Source: Nodularia sp034931045
Lineage (GTDB): Bacteria > Cyanobacteriota > Cyanobacteriia > Cyanobacteriales > Nostocaceae
Direction of reading: 5' to 3'
Assembly: GCF_034931045.1 (NCBI RefSeq)
Contig: NZ_JAYGHH010000010.1
Location: 57,934 to 121,933, forward strand
Length of the DNA: 64,000 bases
Shown: positions 8,162-17,574 of the stretch, piece by piece
How positions within the stretch are numbered: the first letter of the stretch is position 1
Layout of the letters: each line of letters starts with the position of its first letter
Position numbers and translations under genes: made by a program
The notes under the pieces: model-generated
What the model saw: only the letters and a program-made list of their open reading frames with translations
What the model was told of the DNA's origin: nothing
Database searches by the model: none

Positions 8162-8536
8162 ATGGTGAACAATAATTTTTATTTTAATAGTGATGATTCT
8201 CATCCGAAGCAGCCGACATCGGCAGATATTATCCTGCGGCAACAACTAGAGGATTCTATTAGCAGATATTTTTATGACGGGTGCGATCGCATCATTCAAA
8301 ATCTCCTCTCTAATTGTCGCTGGTATGTTACAACTCGCTCTAATGCAATGACATTAGTAATTGAATGTCCTGATCAAGTTACTAATTGGCGAGTTTTGCA
8401 ACAAATTGTACCAATGGGAACTTTGTTAAATTCCATTATCAGCAGCGCTAAAATCCGTGTTTGTCCTCCAGATAGTCAAGGGATACCCTTTGAAATGAGA
8501 GTAGATGAACTGTCTGTTTATCGTGATTGGGCATAA
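8162..8536 (+). CDS. Unknown 124-aa protein, 'YRDW' family copy 1
   Basis: I do not recognise a named family. The 124-residue protein has the landmarks CDRIIQNLLSNCRWY, an LVIECPDQV strand, AKIRVCPP, and a C-terminus PFEMRVDELSVYRDWA. A clear paralog lies at 29355-29726 (minus); over the C-terminal 90 residues I count about 44 identities by eye. Both copies follow, with overlap or a tiny gap, a flavin oxidoreductase gene. The protein has no signal peptide or membrane segment. Two conserved cysteines (CDR and SNC) and a third (ECPD/DCPD) could be functional. Confidence 0.75.
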   Translation: MVNNNFYFNSDDSHPKQPTSADIILRQQLEDSISRYFYDGCDRIIQNLLSNCRWYVTTRSNAMTLVIECPDQVTNWRVLQQIVPMGTLLNSIISSAKIRVCPPDSQGIPFEMRVDELSVYRDWA

Positions 8537-8569
8537 TTCGTAGTTCGTAATTCGTAATTCGTAATTGGT
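8535..8569. repeat. Heptamer tandem repeat, 5 units
   Basis: Units AATTCGT, AGTTCGT, AATTCGT, AATTCGT, AATTGGT. The array begins inside the stop-codon region of the preceding gene and ends one base before the hupW stop, so it fills the whole convergent gap. Confidence 0.9.
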
Positions 8570-8570
8570 T

Positions 8571-9052
8571 TTACTGGCTGATTAAGTTAGTTAACTGTTT
8601 AACTACTACGTCGGCTGAATGTTGGACTACGGGACTTAATTCTAGTCCTAAATCAAGATTTGCGGCTTCAATTAGGTAAACTGTGACATCTTGGGGAAAG
8701 TCATTACCAAATATTTTTCGTCCTGCGGCTAAAGCATGATCCCAGCGAAAATCNNNNNNNNNNNNNNNNNNNNNNNNNAGTTATAACTAGGCTCTGGTAA
8801 AGCTTCTAATTCTTTTCCTGGGACTTTAAATATAGCACCTGGTTCTGAATTTGTGGAACTAGCATCAACAATTATTAATGTTTTACTACCTCTGGCTTTA
8901 AACATTACTTCCATCCCTGCTGTTCCACAGTCATACACGCGTACATCAGGATGAGGATTTGCGGCTAAATATTGTTGTAGGCGTTGGGCAATAATTACGC
9001 CTACAGCGTCGTCACTGCGGTTGAGATTACCGCAACCAATGATAGTTAGCAT
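8571..9052 (-). CDS. hupW: Uptake hydrogenase maturation protease HupW (with assembly gap)
   Basis: Endopeptidase that trims the C-terminus of the hydrogenase large subunit after NiFe insertion. The N-terminal half starts LTIIGCGNLNRSDDAVGV, the hydrogenase maturation protease signature whose D16 region contacts nickel, and contains YDCGTAGMEV and IVDASS. It runs into a 25-N gap after LPEPSYN. Beyond the gap, 61 codons continue DFRWDHALAAGRKIFG... to ...QLTNLISQ and stop at 8571. The two parts are out of phase across 25 bases, but would be in phase with a gap of 3k+2; about 5 missing bases (two residues) would fit the family. The gene is therefore probably intact. Confidence 0.9.
8754..8778. 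other. Assembly gap (25 N) inside hupW
   Basis: Exactly 25 N, the same size as the only other gap (29006-29030), so this is probably a fixed-length placeholder. Frame analysis of hupW suggests the true missing length is about 5 bases. Confidence 0.9.
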
Positions 9053-9235
9053 GACAAAATTCCCTCCAGGTGTTCTTCCCGATATTGATCATGAGTCGGG
9101 CAAAAGTAATGCTAGGACTCAGTTTCATTTTGTTAGCTTGATGTATCTTAAAAAGGAATATCACCTACGCATTTGAGTAAGTAAAAGAGAAGTATAATAG
9201 TTAGATACACTACTGTATTTTAAAATTTTAAAAAA

Positions 9236-9472
9236 ATGAATACTGGTGCGAAAAAACGGCAAAAATTGATTGAGGCAGTTAATGCTCTCCCTGATAACAC
9301 ATTACTTGAACTTGCTAGTTTTATTGACTATCTTCATTACAAATCAACTCAACAGCCAGAATCAGACAATCATAAATCTTCTTTTTTAATGTCTATTGCA
9401 GGATTAGGAACTTCTAATGAAACTAACATTTCTGAGAGGGATGAAGAGATTTTAAAAACGAAATTAACCTAA
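9236..9472 (+). CDS. Small antitoxin-like protein (DUF2281-like)
   Basis: A 78-residue protein opening KKRQKLIEAVNALPDNTLLELASFIDYLHYKS, the helical pattern of small cyanobacterial antitoxin-like proteins (DUF2281/VapB-type). The tail is short and polar. No toxin gene follows: the next 78 bases are non-coding and the neighbour is on the other strand, so it is an orphan. Start ATG follows an A-rich stretch without a strong ribosome-binding site. Family assignment is tentative. Confidence 0.55.
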   Translation: MNTGAKKRQKLIEAVNALPDNTLLELASFIDYLHYKSTQQPESDNHKSSFLMSIAGLGTSNETNISERDEEILKTKLT

Positions 9473-9550
9473 TAATTCAATAAAGTTTCAATCAGAGGCT
9501 TTGGCTAATGAGACAGACAAAACCTCTGAAAAATAACTTATGGGTAAAAA

Positions 9551-9973
9551 CTAAAACTTCACATCATATTTGTTAGCAATTTCTGTGAATTTTTCACATT
9601 GCTTTTGTGATGCGTCAGTTAATATCATTTCTGCTTGTTCTGGAGTATTCCCCTCTTTAGGGATTAAATACTTGACATAAAGTGCAATAAAATCAGCTAC
9701 AACTGCCAAACCAGATAAACCATGTTGGTCAGCTTCCTTACCCGCGATCGCAGCTACTAAACCTGCCTTAATTGGGTCTGGCTTCACCTTCATAAACTGG
9801 TCAATTAGCTTAGGAATATACTCTGTTGCTGGCAAGTCATTTAACTTGCTTTTGTCTGGAGTAAAATTACAACCTGCGGCTTTTGCCTGTTCTAAAACAC
9901 ACCATTCTATGAATTCTTGCAGTGCTGCTTCAGGAAGGCGAGGGAGATATCTATGTAACGCTATATCAGGCAC
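9551..9973 (-). CDS. Hypothetical protein, 140 aa
   Basis: Not recognised. A soluble, mostly helical protein with no signal peptide or membrane segment. Visible blocks are RLPEAALQEFIEWCVLEQAK, a central KPDPIKAGLVAAIAGKEADQ and a C-terminal helix KQCEKFTEIANKYDVKF. It contains three cysteines that do not form a metal motif. Codon use and length suggest a real gene. It stands alone between the orphan antitoxin and the DUF433/DUF5615 pair on the opposite strand. Confidence 0.65.
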   Translation of the reverse strand: MPDIALHRYLPRLPEAALQEFIEWCVLEQAKAAGCNFTPDKSKLNDLPATEYIPKLIDQFMKVKPDPIKAGLVAAIAGKEADQHGLSGLAVVADFIALYVKYLIPKEGNTPEQAEMILTDASQKQCEKFTEIANKYDVKF

Positions 9974-10247
9974 AAGCTTACCTTATAGATTTATATTTTG
10001 TTGAAGTGCATCACAGCTAGGCTAACGCATTAGCTCTATTAATTTTAGTGTGTTACGCTACGAGATTTTCAGAAATATTCAGACGATAAATTTACAAGCC
10101 AGTGTCCTACAAATCAAATATGTAAATTGGTGTGACATTCGGCTAATTTATTGATCATAATATGTTTTTTGGTAGCACTCCCAACGTGTCAAAATTACTT
10201 AACCATGTTTCAGCTATGATTAGAGATAAAACTAAAGAATTTAGTGT

Positions 10248-10535
10248 ATGCAAACTATTACTGATATTGGCACATTAATTATTCGCACACCCGGAACTCT
10301 TGGCGGTCGTCCCCATATTGCAGGAACCAGAGTATCTGTACAACGAGTAGCAGCTTGGTACAAATTGGGTCTGAATGCAGAGGAAATTGTCGGACGAATG
10401 GGCAGTTTGACTTTAGCACAAGTGTATGCAGCCTTAACTTATTACCACGCCAATCGAGAAGAGATTGAAGCTTATCTTGCTGCGGAGAAGTCAAGCTATG
10501 AACAATTGGCTGCTCAGATGGGTGAGTTACTATGA
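10248..10535 (+). CDS. DUF433 antitoxin
   Basis: A 95-residue DUF433 protein. Its core IIRTPGTLGGRPHIAGTRVS is the family signature (GGxPxIxGTR), followed by an HTH-like segment ALTYYHANREEIEAYL. DUF433 proteins are the antitoxin or DNA-binding half of type II pairs with DUF5615 PIN-like proteins. Exactly such a gene follows, with a 4-base ATGA overlap. The upstream ~270 bases likely hold the autoregulated promoter. Confidence 0.9.
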   Translation: MQTITDIGTLIIRTPGTLGGRPHIAGTRVSVQRVAAWYKLGLNAEEIVGRMGSLTLAQVYAALTYYHANREEIEAYLAAEKSSYEQLAAQMGELL

Positions 10536-10897
10536 GTGAAATACGATTGCTAATCGATGAGGATGTGATGGATCATCGATTTGTGGGAGCATTGAAAGCA
10601 AAAGGAGTAGATGTCACAACTGTTGGGGAACTAAGTAGAACAGGTTTCAGTGATGAAGAACAGTTAACTATTGCTACTGAACAGCAACGAGCTTTTTACA
10701 CATTTAATGTTGGCGATTTTTGCCAGCTACACACTCTATATATAACTCAGAAAAGAACTCATTCAGGTATTATTATTTCGTCGCAGGATTATTCACTGGG
10801 TGAGCAGATGCGGCGAGTTTTAAAATTGATGGCGACTAAATCTGCTCAGGACATGGAAAATCAGCTAGTGTTTCTCAGTGCTTATTTAGGAGAGTAA
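10532..10897 (+). CDS. DUF5615 PIN-like toxin
   Basis: A 121-residue PIN-like nuclease-fold protein. Acidic residues typical of the fold are visible: LLIDEDVMD at the N-terminus, then DEEQLTIATEQQRAFYTFNVGDF, which carries the conserved N-x-x-DF block of the DUF5615 family. It pairs with the overlapping DUF433 gene upstream as a type II toxin-antitoxin module, presumably acting on RNA. Length is normal and the gene appears intact. Confidence 0.88.
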   Translation: MSEIRLLIDEDVMDHRFVGALKAKGVDVTTVGELSRTGFSDEEQLTIATEQQRAFYTFNVGDFCQLHTLYITQKRTHSGIIISSQDYSLGEQMRRVLKLMATKSAQDMENQLVFLSAYLGE

Positions 10898-10902
10898 ATT
10901 CT

Positions 10903-11133
10903 ATGAGGCGATCAATTGAGCAACTAACAGAAGAAATTTTATCTTTGCCTAGTGCAGCAAGAGCGCTTTTGGCAGAAAAGATTGTAGAAAGTCTGGAGTT
11001 CGACATAGATCCCACAATTCAAACTGCTTGGACGAATGAAGCGAAGAGACGACGAGACGAAATTACGAGTGGTGCTGTGCAACCCATTCCAGGAGATGAA
11101 GCTTTAGCTCAAGTGAGGCTATTGCTGGAGTAA
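10903..11133 (+). CDS. Addiction-module antitoxin, toxin deleted
   Basis: A 76-residue 'addiction module protein' family antitoxin: QLTEEILSLPSAARALLAEKIVESL is the usual N-terminal signature, followed by AWTNEAKRRRDEITSGAVQPIPGDEAL. Such genes normally overlap a RelE/ParE-type toxin gene at their stop. Here the overlap is kept (TAATG), but the toxin frame stops after two codons and only its last codons remain (see 11133-11171). It follows the DUF433/DUF5615 pair by 5 bases and may be co-transcribed. Confidence 0.88.
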   Translation: MRRSIEQLTEEILSLPSAARALLAEKIVESLEFDIDPTIQTAWTNEAKRRRDEITSGAVQPIPGDEALAQVRLLLE

Positions 11134-11171
11134 TGAAATAGCCGGGATATTGGAAAAATCGGCAAGATTAG
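11133..11171 (+). pseudogene. RelE/ParE-type toxin deletion scar
   Basis: In the frame expected for the partner toxin, reading from the ATG that overlaps the antitoxin stop (TAATG), the codons are ATG AAA TAG and then CCG GGA TAT TGG AAA AAT CGG CAA GAT TAG. The last ten codons read PGYWKNRQD-stop. I recall PGYWKNR as the typical C-terminus of RelE/ParE-like toxins paired with this antitoxin family. The simplest reading is an internal deletion that removed nearly the whole toxin. The match is short, so it should be confirmed by alignment. Confidence 0.65.
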
Positions 11172-11449
11172 TTTGTGATTGTTGGTGTTCTGAAAGCGAT
11201 CGCCTATGGTGCGTATTGTGTGCGATAACTTTTCGCTAACAATAGTTATACTTTCCAGGCTTATGTGATGAATTACTTTAAGGTTATTTGTTAGGTCAAA
11301 CTATATTAAGGGCTTGTCTGTGGGTGAGTACACAGCAGTCTACTTAAGTTTTATGGATTTATTAATTACGTAATTGTGTATTAGGGTAAATACTGGTATA
11401 ACTAAATAAGCTACGCATAAACCATAAGTATACTACCAGTTTTTACTAT
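11172..11449. other. Spacer upstream of OLD-like gene
   Basis: No gene seen. It includes an HIP1 GCGATCGC at about 11197. The stretch before 11450 is AT-rich and probably contains the promoter of the large ATPase gene; no clear ribosome-binding site precedes its ATG. Confidence 0.4.
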
Positions 11450-14149
11450 ATGTATCTCAAAACAGTCTTCATTCGTTTCTATAAGTCATTCAACGACGAT
11501 TTTCTCAGAAAAAATAATAACAAAGTTAAGCCTAAACCTTGGGAAGAAATGGATAATAATGCTTTTTACCCGTATATTGAAGTTCCTCTTGATCCCAAAA
11601 TTACAACAATCGTTGGTGCAAATGAATCTGGCAAATCTCACTTACTAAGTGCTATCGAAAAGGCTATATCTGGTAATAATATAGAGCGTAGTGATTTTTG
11701 TCGTTATTCTCATTTTTTCACAGTGAAGCTGAATGAATTAAAATATCCTGACTTCGGTACTGAATGGTCTGACCTGTCACAGTCTGAAGAAGTAAATTTA
11801 AGAAAAATCATAAAAATTCCTGATAATATTATTTTTGACAGATTTTTAGTATTCCGAAAAAATATTAATAACATAACTGTATATCTTCCAGAAAAAGGAG
11901 ATTACAGACCATATGAAATTGGGAATGAACAAGTTAGCGAGTTGCAAAGCTTACTTCCTGAAATACTCAGAATTGAATCTGATGTTGCACTCCCGTCCAG
12001 TGTTCCTATTAAAAAATTAGTCCACTTAGGCCAAGAGAAGTATCTCGATAGCAGAAGATTTGAACTTTTGGATCGGGAACAAAGAAGCAAAATTGTGGAC
12101 GCGCTCGACGAATTTAGTGATAATCCAGAACTGATTACTAAAGTTCGTCTTTTTGGGGGTGAAAACAAAGATGTTGTTGACCCAGATGCAATTGAGACAA
12201 TGAAATCAATTATTTTAGCACTGGATGAAGCAATATTCAGCGTTAATGAAAAAGAAAGGAGAGAGAAAGAAATTAAGTTAGCTTATAAATTGATTTGTAA
12301 GATTGCTCAAGTTGATACTAATGCTTTACTTGATTTAGCCGGAGCAATTAAAAAGGGAATGCAAGGTTATGCAAATGGAATCATTGAGAAGATCAATCGC
12401 CAATTATCTATTAATTTAAATTTTCCTAATTATTGGGTTCAAGACCGAAACTTTTGTTTAAAAGTTATGGCAAGAGACTATGACTTAGTATTTACCATAA
12501 CTGATAGAACAGGAACTGAGTATTCATTTGAAGAGAGGAGCCAAGGGTTACGATATTTTCTCAGCTATTACATACAGTACCGTTCCCATGAGCCTCATCC
12601 AAATAAGACTGAAATCCTTCTAATGGATGAGCCAGATGCATATTTATCTAGCCAAGCACAACAAGACTTACTTAAAGTATTTGACCTGTTTGCTAGTCCA
12701 GCACAAGGTTCACATTTAACTCATCCTATCCAGGTCGTTTATGTAACCCACTCTCCCTTTTTAATTGATAAGAATCATGCTGAACGCATTCGGGTCTTGC
12801 GTAAGGGAAATGAGGATGAAGGAACGCGAGTAGTTAAGGATGCTGCTAAAAACCATTATGAACCTTTGAGGTCTTCAATTGGTGCTTATGTTGGCGAAAC
12901 AGCTTTCATCGGCAATTGTAATTTAATGGTTGAAGGTATTTCCGACCAAATTCTCATTGCAGGAGCTACAACATATCTTCGAGGGAATGACGCACCTAAT
13001 TTAGAAACTTTAGATTTAAACCAAATCACGATTGTTCAGTCAGGTTCGGCATCGCATATTCCTTATTTAGTCTATTTAGCCCGTGGACGGGATGTTGAAC
13101 AGCCAGCAGTAATTGTTCTACTGGACAGCGACAACAGTGGAAACGAAGCTAAAAAGCAATTATTAGGTAAAGGTGGTCAACATAGAAGACCAGTAATTAA
13201 AGAGCAATTTATTCTTCAGCTTACTGATATAAAAGAAAACTTATCTTTAGTAACTGATACGGCGACAGTGAAAATTGAAATAGAAGATATTATTCCCTTA
13301 TCTATTTGTATACAAGCGACAAGGTTTTACTTACAAGAGTTTTTACAATTAGATGAAACAGAGTTTTCGTTTCTGACAGAAAATTTAGTTTTAAGAAAAA
13401 TTGCTAATCAAACTATTCTTGATACTATACAAGCCAGTCTTTCAGAGTTTCTTGACAAAGACTTACAAATCAATAAGGTTGGCTTTGCTCGAAATGTTAT
13501 TCGAGTGGTAAATGAGTGGTCACAAAAACGAGAATCATTGAATAAGAATCAATCCGATGCATTGCAAATTTTTGAAGATAACTTTAGAGTGTTGTTTAAG
13601 AAATTAAACTCTATGCAGCGCCATGCCCAGCAGATATTAACAGACGAAAGATTAACCCAAAAGATTGAACGTTTAAAGAAGGATTTCAATGCAGTTCATT
13701 CTATTTCTGCAAGCCGTGAAGATGGTGTTATTCTTCTTGATCAGATTGAAGTCATTTTAAGTAACAATGTAGAGAATGAATCAATTAAGCAAATTGAAGA
13801 AACTAAGAAAGCAATCCAAAATTTGCGCCGTGATTACAAGCTTGAAATTGACATGAATAAAACGATTGATGACTACATTGGATTTCAGAAGGGTTTAGAA
13901 AGAATTAAGTACGCAGGGCTTTTAGCTAGTCAAGAAGAAACTCCCGATGAGTATCAAGAAAAAAAGTCAGCTACATCAGAATTAGAAGAAATTTCTGATC
14001 AATTACAGACAGAGAAGTTTGTTATAGATGAGGAAGCACAAGTCATTACTGCACAAGTACCTACTACTAGCTCTGAGGTGGAAATTGCTACAGTTCCGAA
14101 TAACTCTGCAAATGCAAATCAGAAAAGAAAGTCCAGAACACGGCCATAG
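11450..14149 (+). CDS. OLD-like AAA ATPase with TOPRIM nuclease domain
   Basis: A 899-residue protein. The N-terminal ABC-type ATPase has Walker A GANESGKSHLL (residues 56-66), signature-like RSQGLRYFLS (about 365), Walker B ILLMDEPDAYLSS (about 389) and an H-loop YVTHSPFLID. A TOPRIM domain follows: NLMVEGISDQILI (catalytic Glu) and VIVLLDSDNSG (DxD). This is the overcoming-lysogenization-defect (OLD) nuclease plan, shared by Gabija GajA and other phage-defence nucleases. The C-terminal ~300 residues are long, helical and unlike a short OLD. No helicase or reverse transcriptase partner is adjacent, so a stand-alone class 1 type is most likely. Function in defence is inference. Confidence 0.82.
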   Translation: MYLKTVFIRFYKSFNDDFLRKNNNKVKPKPWEEMDNNAFYPYIEVPLDPKITTIVGANESGKSHLLSAIEKAISGNNIERSDFCRYSHFFTVKLNELKYPDFGTEWSDLSQSEEVNLRKIIKIPDNIIFDRFLVFRKNINNITVYLPEKGDYRPYEIGNEQVSELQSLLPEILRIESDVALPSSVPIKKLVHLGQEKYLDSRRFELLDREQRSKIVDALDEFSDNPELITKVRLFGGENKDVVDPDAIETMKSIILALDEAIFSVNEKERREKEIKLAYKLICKIAQVDTNALLDLAGAIKKGMQGYANGIIEKINRQLSINLNFPNYWVQDRNFCLKVMARDYDLVFTITDRTGTEYSFEERSQGLRYFLSYYIQYRSHEPHPNKTEILLMDEPDAYLSSQAQQDLLKVFDLFASPAQGSHLTHPIQVVYVTHSPFLIDKNHAERIRVLRKGNEDEGTRVVKDAAKNHYEPLRSSIGAYVGETAFIGNCNLMVEGISDQILIAGATTYLRGNDAPNLETLDLNQITIVQSGSASHIPYLVYLARGRDVEQPAVIVLLDSDNSGNEAKKQLLGKGGQHRRPVIKEQFILQLTDIKENLSLVTDTATVKIEIEDIIPLSICIQATRFYLQEFLQLDETEFSFLTENLVLRKIANQTILDTIQASLSEFLDKDLQINKVGFARNVIRVVNEWSQKRESLNKNQSDALQIFEDNFRVLFKKLNSMQRHAQQILTDERLTQKIERLKKDFNAVHSISASREDGVILLDQIEVILSNNVENESIKQIEETKKAIQNLRRDYKLEIDMNKTIDDYIGFQKGLERIKYAGLLASQEETPDEYQEKKSATSELEEISDQLQTEKFVIDEEAQVITAQVPTTSSEVEIATVPNNSANANQKRKSRTRP

Positions 14150-14179
14150 TAAAAACCACTATGCATCTACACTCATCCA

Positions 14180-14228
14180 TAAAAACAAAATATCAGTTAT
14201 CAGTTTTAGTGTCAGCTGATAACTGATA
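14180..14228 (-). terminator. hupSL terminator built from a repeat
   Basis: A perfect 13-bp inverted repeat, TATCAGTTATCAG / CTGATAACTGATA (14191-14203 and 14216-14228), with a 12-base loop. On the minus strand it is followed by TTTTGTTTTTATGG. It stands 14 bases after the hupL stop, as expected for a rho-independent terminator. The TATCAGT unit is the same heptamer repeated at 30746-30773. Confidence 0.8.
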
Positions 14229-14241
14229 ACTGTTTACTGAT

Positions 14242-15837
<1,596 letters not shown>

Positions 15838-16063
15838 TCTCTCTCCTCTCTTTTAAGTAATTAGTAAGGTGCGTTACAGACATTTTTCCTCATGCACCTT
15901 AAATCCGAATTGGTGCGGTACTCTCCTCGATAACACACCCTACCTGTACAGAACGGCATCATCAAACTTACGCAAAAAACCTCACTTCGACAAGCTCAGT
16001 GACCACTCAAACTCTCATAACTCTGTGTCCTCTGTGCCTCTGTGGTTAGTTTCTTCTTGACTT
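15838..16063. repeat. hupS-hupL intergenic repeat
   Basis: The 226-base gap contains an ACTTACGCAAAAAACCTCAC segment followed by CTCTGTGTCCTCTGTGCCTC (about 15967-16051). This is the same composite dispersed element seen at 245-440. Intergenic hairpins between hupS and hupL are known in Nostoc strains and could affect the subunit ratio; that role is inference here. Confidence 0.7.
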
Positions 16064-17026
16064 CTAAACCGTGAAAAAGTCTTCTTCTGCCCAAGCTGGT
16101 GCAGCATCTTTAGCCACCATTGTCAATACGGCGTAGTCTTTTTGTTTGACACCAGGCGGTAATTCCTTGGGAACCCCCATGACTGTTTGGGTTTTAAATA
16201 CGGTTCCTGGCTGGAGGTCAAAGAAGGGAAATTCTGGTTCTGTACAACCTAAACAGGGCATTCCGGCGCGGGTTTTGGAGGAAACACGGTTCCACAAAAT
16301 ACGGTTACAGGATGAGTGTGTCATGGGGCCACGACAACCTAAATCATAAAATAGGCAACCTTTACGTTGACCAAATTCACCGGTTGAGGCTTTGTAGGCG
16401 AAGTGAATGTTACGGGTACAACCTGTTTGGGTGTATGTGTTGAAGAAGGTTTGAGGACGTTGGAGTTCATCTAAGGCAATATCTGCTATGCGTCCAGTGG
16501 CGATCGCTACTAATATCTGCGTAATCCAATCAGGATGGGCGGGACATCCGGGAATGTTGATGACAGGTAAGCCAGCTTTGGCAACAAAGTCTTTGCCTAA
16601 GAAGCCGCCTTTTTCACGCTTGAGAAATTGTAAACCTTCTGATTCGCTGGGGTTGGGTGACATGGCTGGAATTCCGCCCCAGGTTGCACAGTCTCCCACG
16701 GCGACAATAAATTTAGCCGCTTGGGATAGGTCTGTTAACCAATCTTTCATCGGGCGATCGGCAAACCGATTCCATTCGCCGGTGCCGTTGGGGGCATTTA
16801 CAACGCTACCTTCAAAGACTAAGATATCTAGGGGGATTTTGCCCGAAACGCAATCATGCAGGAGAGTTTGCAAGTCGTTACCCATTTCCAATCCTAAGGA
16901 GGGATGCCAAAGTACCTTGATACCAAAGTCAGCAATCAGATCGCAAACTGTGGGTTCTTCGGCGTTGAGAAATGACATGGTGTTCCCTGAACAAGCACCA
17001 CCTTGCAGCCATAGTACATTAGTCAT
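16064..17026 (-). CDS. hupS: Uptake [NiFe] hydrogenase small subunit HupS
   Basis: A 320-residue small subunit. Proximal-cluster cysteines are in QGGACSGNT, GDCATWGG and IPGCPAHPDW. The medial and distal cluster ligands are in TGCTRNIHF, GCLFYDLGCRGPM and GMPCLGCTEPEFPF. There is no Tat signal peptide, as usual for cyanobacterial group 2a enzymes, which act on the cytoplasmic or thylakoid side in heterocysts. It is the first gene of hupSL. The Fe-S assembly genes suspected of serving it lie divergently at 17.5-21.4 kb. Confidence 0.97.
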   Translation of the reverse strand: MTNVLWLQGGACSGNTMSFLNAEEPTVCDLIADFGIKVLWHPSLGLEMGNDLQTLLHDCVSGKIPLDILVFEGSVVNAPNGTGEWNRFADRPMKDWLTDLSQAAKFIVAVGDCATWGGIPAMSPNPSESEGLQFLKREKGGFLGKDFVAKAGLPVINIPGCPAHPDWITQILVAIATGRIADIALDELQRPQTFFNTYTQTGCTRNIHFAYKASTGEFGQRKGCLFYDLGCRGPMTHSSCNRILWNRVSSKTRAGMPCLGCTEPEFPFFDLQPGTVFKTQTVMGVPKELPPGVKQKDYAVLTMVAKDAAPAWAEEDFFTV

Positions 17027-17336
17027 TAGCTACACATTTATCTATTGTTAATCATGGTAGAGGTAGGTGATCAGATTTGTAGAGTATCACCTATTTGTCA
17101 ATATTTATTTACTAGTATAATCTGGTTTTCAAACTAATTATTGTTCATTAAATAAAAATTAATTATTATCTAAATTTGTAGGGAGTATAATTCATACTCA
17201 CAATCAGCAATGCCAAAATAGCTGTTAAATATTTTATGTGTTTAAAGCTGACATTAATATTAGCAATTTCCCCATAGAATTTAAGAAATAGATTGTTCTA
17301 TATTAAAAAAATTGATGGGCGCGATAAATTGCGTCT
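17027..17336. other. hupS promoter region
   Basis: Gene-free AT-rich leader upstream of hupS and of the divergent hyp operon. I searched by eye for the NtcA box GTA-N8-TAC and found only near misses (for example GTATAATTCATAC with 7 spacer bases near 17183). Confidence 0.45.
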
Positions 17337-17493
17337 CTAGTAGTCTGTCAAATTTATTTTGATGGATCAAGGAACGTATTGCTAAAGCGCAGCTATACCA
17401 TAGGCTTGGCGCGTAGGGTGTGCGAAGAAGGAAAGAAAGAAGAAAATTTGAAAGATTTATTTACTCTTCATTTTTGAGTTAACAGACTACTAG
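17337..17493. mobile_element. 157-bp MITE-like element
   Basis: Perfect 12-bp terminal inverted repeats, CTAGTAGTCTGT (17337-17348) and ACAGACTACTAG (17482-17493), enclose non-coding sequence. The TA dinucleotides at both ends fit the TA target duplication of IS630/Tc1-type elements. The interior is AT-rich and also holds a repeat resembling GGCTTGGCGCGTAGGGTGTGCG. No transposase frame is present, so it would be a non-autonomous element. Confidence 0.7.
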
Positions 17494-17574
17494 AAGGGTA
17501 CGGGATTCTCAATCTGCGTAAATCCGCTTAGTTAATCAACCCACTTGATGGGTGTTGGCAAAATCAAGGCAGTT

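Noticed and set aside
17027..17200. NtcA site in the hupS promoter
   Set aside because: Only near misses, such as GTATAATTCATAC with 7 spacer bases; none fit GTA-N8-TAC.
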